Below are positions 1 to 6,568 of a stretch of 25,880 nucleotides of DNA, one piece after another; within the stretch, counting starts at the first letter, position 1; each line of letters opens with the position of its first letter. The stretch is taken from positions 1 to 25,880 of the forward strand of contig JAZDHC010000303.1 in the NCBI GenBank assembly GCA_043806395.1. Reading direction: 5' to 3'. This DNA comes from CG2-30-40-21 sp043806395 (GTDB lineage Bacteria; UBA9089; CG2-30-40-21). Position numbers and translations under genes: made by a program. The notes below the pieces were generated by a model. That model searched no databases. It was not told the DNA's origin and saw only the letters and a program-made list of their open reading frames with translations.

Positions 1-2
1 CA

Positions 3-95
3 GTAGCTCTTGCTTCAATAACTGCATTGGTAAGAAACAATGAACATAAAAGATGGTTGGAGAAAGGTACTATAGAGTTTAAATTAGCAGCATAG
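3..95 (+). CDS. C-terminal fragment of an unrecognised protein, cut by the window edge
   Basis: An open frame enters from the left edge and ends at TAG 93-95. It encodes 30 residues ending WLEKGTIEFKLAA. No motif is recognisable, so no function is proposed. It lies just left of transposase debris that points the other way, so it may be the tail of a mobile-element gene, but that is a guess from context only. It is also short enough to be a chance open frame. Confidence 0.25.
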   Translation, partial: VALASITALVRNNEHKRWLEKGTIEFKLAA

Positions 96-123
96 ATAAA
101 ATTTAGATTCTGTGTGGGGAATT

Positions 124-165
124 TCAACTGCACAGGTCGAATTCTATCCTTAGTTGTCTTGCCAT
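124..165 (-). pseudogene. N-terminal relic of a REP-associated tyrosine (IS200-like, Y1) transposase
   Basis: Read leftward from ATG 165, this encodes MARQLRIEFDLCS and then a stop. The first ten residues match the very conserved start of REP-associated tyrosine transposases (COG1943/Y1_Tnp, typically M-A-R-x-L-R-I-E-F followed by a G-A-x-Y-H-V stretch). Similarity stops after residue 10, and the catalytic HUH and tyrosine parts are absent. A consensus promoter sits directly upstream. This is therefore a dead remnant: the promoter plus the first codons of a single-domain transposase. Family assignment rests on a short but distinctive motif. Confidence 0.55.
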
Positions 166-172
166 GTTTATC

Positions 173-201
173 AGTATACCATATTTTATCTAAATTGTCA
201 A
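173..201 (-). promoter_or_regulatory. Consensus sigma-70 promoter of the transposase relic
   Basis: On the minus strand, TTGACA (201-196) is followed by a 17-bp spacer and TATACT (178-173), then the relic start codon at 165. It has near-perfect hexamers at optimal spacing. If still active, it would transcribe leftward out of the window and make a nearly leaderless message, since the start codon is only 7 bp past the -10 box. Confidence 0.6.
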
Positions 202-243
202 ATGTCAATAAATGATTTTTGAAGGTTTGACCCCAATTCTTTT

Positions 244-2013
244 GTGGATGGTTATGAAAAGTCTGTGTCTACAAATGAAAGGGGTGAGGCAGAATATACA
301 TGGAAAAAAAATGGGCAATATACAATTAAGGCTAAGGTAACGGTGACCACAGAAGAAGGATTGATTTTAAGTACTGAGAATTACTCTCATGTGACCATTG
401 AAGCCGGCAAACCAACAGCCATGCCCGGTGGTCCCTACAAAGGGGGTATCTTTGGCGGTAATTTTTCACCCATTCAGTTTGAGGGTAATCACCCTGATTT
501 TGTTGAGGATACAGATATAGGGCATATTGATACATGGAAATGGTCTTTTGAGCATGGTGGGATTGCTGAAATCTGGAACCCAACACGGGCATATGAAAAA
601 GCAGGTGAATATAAGGCTACCCTGAAGGTTAGGTCAGAATATGGGAAATGGAGTGATGAAAAACAGGCATTCATAGAGGTAATCGATGGTAAGGTTGCCG
701 GCTTTGTGCGAGCAGCAGACCTGCGGACACCGGTTGGAAGTGTAACCTTGAGGCTTACCTCAAGCCATGTGGATGCAAATGTATTGAGACGAATTGCCAG
801 GGATGATCCCAAGAATCTGACTGCTATTGGTACCGATACGGTTACCCTTCAGACTATTGCAAACCTTGAGGGCTATTATGAATTTGCTCATTTGCCACTT
901 GGCAGTTATCGCATCCGTGCCAGCAAGGGTACCGGAGATGATGCTCATGAGTTTGAGAAATCAATCATTGCTACAGAGCTTACCCTGAGTGGTCCCAATC
1001 AATTAGCTATTGATTTTGTGGATATAAGTGTGTATCCTGTTGGCGGCAGGGTAATTTACAGCATACAGAAAAACGGACAGGATGTGCTGGTGGAGGATGT
1101 TAATATCAAGGCTCAGTCAGCAGGTGGCAGCGGTGCTATCGAGTCTCCACCAAGCAACCGATCGCTTTCTGCCACAGGGGTTAATTACAGCTTGCCATTG
1201 TTTGCCGGTAAATACTTATTTCTTGCCCAAAAAGGTGGACAGGATGTCCGGATCAAGGAGAATACACCAGGTTATGACCTGAACACTCAATTGATCACCA
1301 TTTCATCTGCCAGGACAGATATTGATTTTATTGATTATCTTACACGTAAGTTGACTGTATTTGTTGTGGATTCAGGCGAGTATAAAATATCCTCCCAGAC
1401 GGTTACCATCAGCGGTGATAATGGACAGGCTGAAGGAATGTCTGATGCAGAAGACGGCAAGCTTGTTGCCATCTTAAATCCCGGTAAATATACGGTAAGG
1501 GTTCAAGGTGCCCTGCCTGAGGAAAAAGAAATAGATATAACCTATGGTGATAATTCCATAACCATGATTATACCTACCAAAATTGAATTAGAGATTAGCG
1601 AAGGTCCCAAACTTTTGGGTAAGGGGACTGCCGGGGCTGAATTCCTGAAGGCATTTGGTCTGAATTCAGGCGACAATCCTGAAGGGTATATGTATTACTA
1701 TGTACCAGAACCAATAACCCATGTCTATGTTATCAAGGCTACATCAAATGGGCATCCGATAAAAGATTTTAATCTCTTTGCCAGGGATGAGGTGAGTATG
1801 ATGACACCTGACCCGCCTGAGGAACAGGAATTCTTTATTCAAGGGACAGATGGGACATACACCATGACTGCCGGACTGCCAAAGATGACCGCTGTTGTTG
1901 GTACTGAGACGCCATTAGCCGCAACCAAGATAATCACCTTTTGGGCAAAAAAAGGGCATGGTTCAAAACAGGGTAACAAATTGGGGTGGTATATTTTCCT
2001 AATTCCCCCTTAA
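244..2013 (+). CDS. Truncated extracellular protein with PKD-like and carboxypeptidase-regulatory-like domains (gene remnant)
   Basis: The reading frame of 589 residues starts at GTG 244, but there is no ribosome binding site and no signal peptide. The frame is open back to TGA 220-222, and the residues before GTG (RFDPNSF) already look like the middle of a PKD-type domain, so the true 5' part is missing. Residues about 1-55 resemble the end of one PKD-type repeat. Residues about 56-146 form another (GGPY, then W-x-W-S-F, then the AGEY-x-A-T-L-K-V strand). Residues about 150-260 resemble a carboxypeptidase-regulatory-like (SpaA/CarboxypepD_reg) beta domain with the GYYEFAHLPLGSYRI pattern, and similar beta-rich repeats follow to about residue 440. 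The last 20 or so residues are encoded by repeat DNA, so the original 3' end also seems lost. Such proteins are usually secreted or surface-bound adhesins or cargo proteins. It is probably not functional as it stands. Confidence 0.6.
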   Translation: MDGYEKSVSTNERGEAEYTWKKNGQYTIKAKVTVTTEEGLILSTENYSHVTIEAGKPTAMPGGPYKGGIFGGNFSPIQFEGNHPDFVEDTDIGHIDTWKWSFEHGGIAEIWNPTRAYEKAGEYKATLKVRSEYGKWSDEKQAFIEVIDGKVAGFVRAADLRTPVGSVTLRLTSSHVDANVLRRIARDDPKNLTAIGTDTVTLQTIANLEGYYEFAHLPLGSYRIRASKGTGDDAHEFEKSIIATELTLSGPNQLAIDFVDISVYPVGGRVIYSIQKNGQDVLVEDVNIKAQSAGGSGAIESPPSNRSLSATGVNYSLPLFAGKYLFLAQKGGQDVRIKENTPGYDLNTQLITISSARTDIDFIDYLTRKLTVFVVDSGEYKISSQTVTISGDNGQAEGMSDAEDGKLVAILNPGKYTVRVQGALPEEKEIDITYGDNSITMIIPTKIELEISEGPKLLGKGTAGAEFLKAFGLNSGDNPEGYMYYYVPEPITHVYVIKATSNGHPIKDFNLFARDEVSMMTPDPPEEQEFFIQGTDGTYTMTAGLPKMTAVVGTETPLAATKIITFWAKKGHGSKQGNKLGWYIFLIPP

Positions 2014-2084
2014 TAAAGGGGGTTAGGGGGTTGTAATTCTCTGTATTATCTGTGACCTTGTGATGAACAGTTTTGAACCATGCC
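1955..2084. repeat. Inverted-repeat-bounded element at the 3' end of the PKD protein remnant
   Basis: GGCATGGTTCAAAAC (1955-1969) is repeated as its exact reverse complement at 2070-2084. The 15-bp perfect arms bracket about 100 bp that contains the G/C-run repeat at 1998-2034. The arrangement looks like a miniature inverted-repeat element with a second repeat nested inside it. The reading frame of the upstream gene runs into it and stops there. Confidence 0.5.
1998..2034 (+). repeat. Dispersed G/C-run repeat, copy 1
   Basis: This 37-bp unit begins CCTAATTCCCCCTT and ends GGGGGTTAGGGGGTTGT. An almost identical copy, with two mismatches, lies in reverse orientation at 24143-24179 beyond the other end of the ribosomal superoperon. 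It supplies the stop codon (TAA 2011-2013) of the truncated upstream gene. The two C/G runs allow a hairpin, CCCCCTT-AATAAA-GGGGG. Confidence 0.7.
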
Positions 2085-2388
2085 AAAAAATTTAGTATTG
2101 TGTCCCCGAAATTCCCCCGTCCCCCGAAATTCCAGGCTTATATTTTCAAAAAATGGGCGATGGAAGATGGGTCTTTATCGTTTTACAGGTGGAAGGTGTG
2201 AAGTTTGCTGATAACTATTCAGACACACATTCTGCACCCTTTCAAATAGGATAAAATTCTCGGTTAGCCTTTCGCAACCTATTGTTACCAAAAGTATTAC
2301 GGTAGCTATTTCTACTTCATTGATGACTTATCGTTATGGTGTTTTATGTCTTAATAATGATATTTGTAAAAAATATTAAAAAAAGATG
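2085..2388. other. Gene-free, AT-rich spacer with a short direct repeat
   Basis: I see no coding region here. CCCCGAAATTCC occurs twice, at 2104-2115 and 2122-2133, 18 bp apart. The rest is AT-rich and becomes strongly A/T-biased from about 2340 up to the promoter, consistent with an UP-element-like tract (A runs at 2369-2384) upstream of the -35 box. Confidence 0.4.
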
Positions 2389-2417
2389 TTGACAAAATAT
2401 AATATCAATGATATAAT
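2389..2417 (+). promoter_or_regulatory. Perfect consensus sigma-70 promoter of the ribosomal superoperon
   Basis: TTGACA (2389-2394), a 17-bp spacer and TATAAT (2412-2417) give an exact consensus promoter preceded by an A/T-rich tract. Transcription would begin near 2424. It is the only clear promoter found before the long run of co-directional genes that starts with rpsL, and its strength suits ribosomal protein synthesis. Confidence 0.85.
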
Positions 2418-2423
2418 ACATAA

Positions 2424-2670
2424 CACTTGATAGTAGATAACATCTCTATCATAGAGTTCGTAGCTTGAGTGACTATTTTTGATTTCTACTAAGCAGTAGC
2501 TTGAATGATTTTGAGGGTAGAATCAAAAGGGTGAAGGTGGGTTTTAATTTTTTTTAGAAAAATTGAATTCTCTCTTGCCTTAAAAGCAGCATGGCTGCTT
2601 TTTTTAGTCTGTGAATGCCTTAAGAAGTGTTGAATTAAGTTGCGATATTGGGATTAAACGGAGGAAAAGG
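2424..2670 (+). promoter_or_regulatory. Long structured leader of the rpsL superoperon
   Basis: About 245 nt separate the predicted transcription start from rpsL. The leader holds a near-exact direct repeat, GTAGCTTGAGTGA (2460-2472) and GTAGCTTGAATGA (2496-2508). It also holds complementary arms TTTTGATTTCTAC (2477-2489) and GTAGAATCAAAA (2517-2528), and a complete intrinsic terminator (2582-2605). AAGCAG at 2491-2496 could pair with CTGCTT in the 3' arm of that terminator, which gives one possible antiterminator. A 9-codon frame (ATG 2505) lacks a clear ribosome binding site. The layout suggests transcription attenuation; the ligand or protein is unknown. Confidence 0.55.
2582..2605 (+). 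terminator. Intrinsic terminator inside the rpsL leader (likely attenuator)
   Basis: AAAAGCAGC (2582-2590) pairs with GCTGCTTTT (2594-2602) around an ATG loop, and the T run covers 2599-2605. It lies downstream of the only visible promoter and about 55 bp before the rpsL ribosome binding site. It should therefore stop part of the transcripts unless it is prevented from folding. No other gene ends just before it, so it does not serve an upstream gene. Confidence 0.75.
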
Positions 2671-3063
2671 ATGCCGACAGTTAATCAATTAGTGAGGAAA
2701 AGTAGGGACAAGATAGTAGAAAAGACAAAAACTCCTGCCTTAAAGGCATGTCCTGCAAGAAAAGGGGTTTGTACCAGGGTTTATACTACTACCCCAAAGA
2801 AACCTAATTCTGCCTTAAGAAAGGTAGCAAGGGTAAAATTAACCAGTGGGTTTGAGGTAACAGCATATATCCCCGGGATAGGTCATAATCTTCAGGAGCA
2901 TTCAGTTGTGCTTATTCGTGGTGGAAGGGTAAAAGATTTGCCTGGTGTAAGGTATCATATCATTCGAGGTGCATTAGATACAACAGGTGTAGGCGGAAGA
3001 AAGAGATCAAGGTCCAAGTATGGAGCTAAAAAAGCAAAAGCTGGGGCAGTGAAAAAGAAATAA
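2671..3063 (+). CDS. rpsL: 30S ribosomal protein S12
   Basis: S12 is part of the decoding centre of the small subunit and monitors codon-anticodon pairing. The 130 residues match the usual length without the roughly 20-residue extension some organisms carry. The start is ATG 2671 (MPTVNQLVRKS) after GGAGG at 2660-2664; an in-frame upstream GTG would add 20 unrelated residues. The hallmark PKKPNSALRK lies at 42-51 with Lys43, and the second loop has Lys88 and the Asp89 that is methylthiolated in many bacteria. These are wild-type residues at the known streptomycin-resistance positions. It is the first gene after the leader and attenuator and is followed 10 bp later by rpsG. Confidence 0.97.
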   Translation: MPTVNQLVRKSRDKIVEKTKTPALKACPARKGVCTRVYTTTPKKPNSALRKVARVKLTSGFEVTAYIPGIGHNLQEHSVVLIRGGRVKDLPGVRYHIIRGALDTTGVGGRKRSRSKYGAKKAKAGAVKKK

Positions 3064-3073
3064 GGAGTGAATT

Positions 3074-3544
3074 ATGCCAAGAAAGGGACCGGCAAGGAAA
3101 AGACCAATATTGCCAGATGTGATTTTTAATAGTCAATTGGTAACAAGGTTTGCAAATGTTATCATGAAGGGTGGAAAAAAGTCTTTGGCACAAAAGATTG
3201 TTTATGATGCCTTTGATATTATTCAAAAGAAGACAAAAAATTCTCCTTTGACTGTTTTTAAGCAGGCTTTGAATAATGCTCGGCCTCATGTGGCTGTAAA
3301 ATCAAGACGAGTTGGTGGTGCCACCTATCAGGTGCCTATTGAATTGGAAGAAGAGAAGGGTATGTCATTGGCTATGAAGTGGATTATTGAATTTGCTACG
3401 AAACAAAAAGGAAAACCAATGAGAGAGCGATTGTCACAGGAGATTCTGAATGCAGCCAATAGTACTGGTTCGGCTATAAAGAAAAGGGATGATACGCATA
3501 AAATGGCTGAGGCAAATAAGGCGTTTGCCCATTATAGATGGTGA
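3074..3544 (+). CDS. rpsG: 30S ribosomal protein S7
   Basis: S7 nucleates assembly of the 30S head by binding the 3' domain of 16S rRNA and sits at the E site. The 156-residue length is the family norm. Recognisable features are the PRKGPARKR start, the KGGKKSLAQKIVYDA helix, the RRVGGATYQVP beta-ribbon and the C-terminal MAEANKAFAHYRW. GGAGTG precedes ATG 3074. In E. coli S7 represses its own operon at the rpsL-rpsG spacer; here that spacer is only 10 bp, so such a site would have to lie within coding sequence. The gene after it is not fusA, as usual, but an unknown pair. Confidence 0.97.
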   Translation: MPRKGPARKRPILPDVIFNSQLVTRFANVIMKGGKKSLAQKIVYDAFDIIQKKTKNSPLTVFKQALNNARPHVAVKSRRVGGATYQVPIELEEEKGMSLAMKWIIEFATKQKGKPMRERLSQEILNAANSTGSAIKKRDDTHKMAEANKAFAHYRW

Positions 3545-3577
3545 GGGCAGAGTACAAATGTAAAGGGGGATAAAAAC

Positions 3578-3802
3578 ATGGATGGGATTATAGTTTTTGA
3601 TAATCTGAGACAATCTAATAGCGAAATAGTAGGACAAACTCAGCCAGTTAAGGCTGTCTGGCCTGTGAAAGAATGCTTTAGTCAGCCAAATGCTATGGGT
3701 GTGCTTTATCAGCCCAAGAATCTTAATGATGTGTCTATTCGTGCATGTGAGGCGGGAGCAAGATTCCGTGCAATGTTTCAGCAGCCATCTGCAACAATTT
3801 AG
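3578..3802 (+). CDS. Unrecognised 74-residue protein in the rpsG-fusA interval
   Basis: I do not recognise this protein. It starts at ATG 3578 behind a good Shine-Dalgarno (AAGGGGG, 3563-3569), so it is likely translated as part of the superoperon. The product is soluble, with no membrane helix or signal peptide, and has two cysteines (in KECF and RACE) and an MFQQPSATI tail. It ends at TAG 3800-3802. The following gene lies in the same frame starting 9 bp later, so the two may once have been one gene or may be translationally coupled. Standard str operons have nothing between rpsG and fusA. Confidence 0.6.
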   Translation: MDGIIVFDNLRQSNSEIVGQTQPVKAVWPVKECFSQPNAMGVLYQPKNLNDVSIRACEAGARFRAMFQQPSATI

Positions 3803-3811
3803 GAGAGTGTG

Positions 3812-4324
3812 ATGTTATTTATCGATACCGAAACAGACATGGTAAATACACTACAATATATAAATGATTATACCAAGGATATTGGAGTAGAAAATATAGA
3901 TATTGATACAAGAAAAGTTTATGCGGTAATTATGGGAGCAAAACAAGATGGACATTACCCCACAGGTGGTGCCAATCGTGCCAGCGTCTTCAGAAAATTA
4001 GCATCTTTTATTTCTTATTTTGTCGCAGAAAGACCAATAATAAATGCTTTTCCTGTAAACAAAATTGGGGAAAAATTACACTGTATAAGCAATCATCAGA
4101 ATGCAATCATCGCATTAGAAATTGCTAACAGTTCGTTGAAAGATGCCCAAATTTATCGAAGTGATGGGATGTTTCTATTAACTAATGAAATAAAACTATC
4201 AGACCATTCATATGTTGATATTATAGATGCGCTGACTGGAGTTACGCCATCAATAGGAATGAAACTGGTTGCAGTATTGTTGGAACAAATGGCTTATAGG
4301 CAAAATCCAGATTGTGAATATTAG
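3812..4324 (+). CDS. Unrecognised 170-residue protein in the rpsG-fusA interval
   Basis: The function is unknown. The start is ATG 3812 with AGGAG at 3801-3805 overlapping the stop codon of the preceding gene; a GTG at 3809 is in frame but too close to the ribosome binding site. The protein looks globular and cytoplasmic: an N-terminal FIDTETDMVNTLQYIND segment, a YAVIMGAKQDGHYPTGG stretch near residues 48-64 with a G-rich turn, a helical ASVFRKLASFISYF segment, and a central ISNHQNAIIALEIANSSL helix. It has no membrane segment and no motif I can assign. Its place inside the str operon suggests high expression alongside translation factors, which is inference. It is followed by a 71-bp spacer before fusA. 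Confidence 0.65.
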   Translation: MLFIDTETDMVNTLQYINDYTKDIGVENIDIDTRKVYAVIMGAKQDGHYPTGGANRASVFRKLASFISYFVAERPIINAFPVNKIGEKLHCISNHQNAIIALEIANSSLKDAQIYRSDGMFLLTNEIKLSDHSYVDIIDALTGVTPSIGMKLVAVLLEQMAYRQNPDCEY

Positions 4325-4395
4325 TAAAAGCATAGAATAAATAAGAACTCTGTTACTTTGATGGAAGCAGGTGTTAAAGGGATTAAGGACAAAAA

Positions 4396-6471
4396 ATGAA
4401 GAAGAGAGATTTTTCATTATCCAATATAAGAAATATTGGGATAATGGCACATATTGATGCAGGTAAGACGACTACAACTGAACGAATTCTCTATTATACT
4501 GGCAGGGTACATAAGATAGGTGAGGTGCATGATGGCACAGCTACCATGGATTGGATGGAGCAGGAGCAAGAGCGGGGGATTACTATTACCTCAGCAGCAA
4601 CAACCTGTTTTTGGAAGGATTATCGTATTAATCTTATTGATACCCCTGGACATGTTGATTTTACCATAGAGGTGGAGAGATCGTTAAGGGTACTTGATGG
4701 GGCTGTTTGTTGTTTTTGTTCAGTGGGTGGGGTTGAACCTCAGTCCGAAACAGTCTGGAGACAGGCAAACAGGTATCAGGTGCCAAGGATTGCTTATGTT
4801 AATAAGATGGATAAGGTTGGTGCTGATTTTTTCAATGTAGCCTCTATGATGAAGGATAGGCTTGGAGCAAATTCAGTACCTATTCAAATACCAATTTTTC
4901 AGGAAGAAAAGTTTGCAGGTGTAGTTGATCTGATAGAGATGAAGGGAATAGTCTGGGATGGCGAAGAGTTGGGTGCAATCTTCAGAACAATAGAAATTCC
5001 TTCAGAATTAAAAGAAGATGCAGAAAAACAAAGGCATATGATGATTGAATCCTTAGCTGAATTTGATGATGCCTTAATGGAAAAATATATTAATAATGAG
5101 CCAGTTTCCATAGGGGAAATAAAGAAAGTCTTGAGAAAAGCAACATTAGGATGTGAAGTTTTTCCAGTGCTTTGTGGTACATCCTTTAAGAATAAGGGCG
5201 TGCAGCCGTTGTTAGATGCTGTAGTTGATTATCTTCCTGCGCCCTCAGATGTAAAGGCAGTGGTTGGGATAAATCCTGTAAAGCAGGAAGAAGAAGAGAG
5301 AATGCCAAGTGATGATGAGCCATTTTCTGCCCTTTGTTTCAAGATAATGACCGATCCATTTGTGGGCAACCTTACCTTTGTTCGAGTGTATTCTGGAAGT
5401 TTGATAGCTGGAAGTTATGTTTCCAATTCTACAAAGGATAGAAAAGAAAGGATAAGCAGAATTCTGCTTATGCATGCTAATAAAAGAGAGGATGTTGATC
5501 AGATAAGGACAGGAGATATTGCAGCTGTTGTAGGATTAAAGGATGTTATTACTGGTGATACCCTTTGTGCTTTAGAGAAACCAATTATTCTTGAATCCAT
5601 TCATATACCAGAGTCTGTAATTTCAGTAGCTATTGAACCAAAGACAAGTGTTGATGAAGAAAAATTAGGGGGAGCCTTAAACAGACTTTCTCAGGAGGAT
5701 CCAACCTTCAGGACATCGGTTAATCGGGAAACAGGTCAAACTGTGATAGCTGGTATGGGTGAGCTTCACCTTGAGATATTGGTTGATAGGATGAAAAGAG
5801 AGTTTGGCGTTGAGGTAAATGTTAGTGAGCCACAAGTGGCTTATAGGGAAACGATTAGAGAGGTTGTGGAAAAGATTGAGGGTAAGTATATCAAGCAAAG
5901 TGGTGGCCGTGGACAATATGGACATGTTGTCATAAAGGTAGAACCAAATGAAGTAGGTAAAGGGTTTGAGTTCATTGATAAGATTGTTGGTGGTGTTATT
6001 CCCAAGGAGTATATCTCGCCTATAGAAAAGGGTGTAAAAGAGTCAATGGAGAATGGTGTGTTGGCTGGATTTCCTGTGGTGGATGTAAAGGTAACCCTGT
6101 TTCATGGTTCTTTTCATGAGGTGGATTCGTCAGAAATAGCATTCAAAAATGCTGGATTAATGGCCACAAAAGAAGGGATGAAAAAGGCAAAGCCTGTTAT
6201 TCTTGAACCAATGATGAAGATAGAGGTTGTTCTGCCTCAGGAATATATGGGGGATTGTATTGGTGATCTCAGTTCAAGACGGGGCAATATTGTAGAGATG
6301 GAAACTCGTGCTAATCTTCAGGTTATTCGAGGTGAGGTGCCTCTATCTGAAATGTTTGGTTATGCGACAGTGATGAGATCTTTTTCCCAGGGAAGGGGAA
6401 CATATACGATGGAGTTTTCTTACTATGCTGAGGTGCCAAAGCATATAGCAGAAAAGATTGTAACAAAGTAA
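4396..6471 (+). CDS. fusA: Elongation factor G
   Basis: This GTPase drives translocation of tRNAs and mRNA and acts with RRF in ribosome recycling. The 691 residues match classical EF-G. The G domain shows AHIDAGKT (18-25), the RGITI switch I threonine (60-64), DTPGHVDF (82-89) and NKMD (136-139). Domain II follows from about residue 290, domains III and IV cover about 400-600 with GGRGQYGHV in domain IV, and domain V is C-terminal. AAGGA at 4385-4389 precedes ATG 4396. It is an ordinary housekeeping EF-G by motif content, and it sits next to tuf as in most str operons. Confidence 0.97.
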   Translation: MKKRDFSLSNIRNIGIMAHIDAGKTTTTERILYYTGRVHKIGEVHDGTATMDWMEQEQERGITITSAATTCFWKDYRINLIDTPGHVDFTIEVERSLRVLDGAVCCFCSVGGVEPQSETVWRQANRYQVPRIAYVNKMDKVGADFFNVASMMKDRLGANSVPIQIPIFQEEKFAGVVDLIEMKGIVWDGEELGAIFRTIEIPSELKEDAEKQRHMMIESLAEFDDALMEKYINNEPVSIGEIKKVLRKATLGCEVFPVLCGTSFKNKGVQPLLDAVVDYLPAPSDVKAVVGINPVKQEEEERMPSDDEPFSALCFKIMTDPFVGNLTFVRVYSGSLIAGSYVSNSTKDRKERISRILLMHANKREDVDQIRTGDIAAVVGLKDVITGDTLCALEKPIILESIHIPESVISVAIEPKTSVDEEKLGGALNRLSQEDPTFRTSVNRETGQTVIAGMGELHLEILVDRMKREFGVEVNVSEPQVAYRETIREVVEKIEGKYIKQSGGRGQYGHVVIKVEPNEVGKGFEFIDKIVGGVIPKEYISPIEKGVKESMENGVLAGFPVVDVKVTLFHGSFHEVDSSEIAFKNAGLMATKEGMKKAKPVILEPMMKIEVVLPQEYMGDCIGDLSSRRGNIVEMETRANLQVIRGEVPLSEMFGYATVMRSFSQGRGTYTMEFSYYAEVPKHIAEKIVTK

Positions 6472-6524
6472 TGTAGGAAATGTGTATCTTAGATTATTCC
6501 TGTTGATACAGGGTTAATAAATAC

Positions 6525-6546
6525 TTATCAGCCTTTGGCTGGTATT
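6525..6546 (+). other. Hairpin in the fusA-tuf spacer
   Basis: TTATCAGCC (6525-6533) can pair with GGCTGGTA (6537-6544) through one G-U pair and a TTT loop. A weaker hairpin built on CCTG/CAGG lies just upstream at 6499-6512. There is no T run after it, so it is not an intrinsic terminator. It could stabilise or process the mRNA between fusA and the highly expressed tuf, but this is speculative. Confidence 0.3.
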
Positions 6547-6568
6547 AAAAGTTAAGGAGGAAGGAAAA

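Noticed and set aside
2611..2670. 20-residue N-terminal extension of S12 from an upstream in-frame GTG
   Set aside because: The conserved S12 start and the GGAGG at 2660-2664 point to ATG 2671; the extension lies directly after the attenuator T run.
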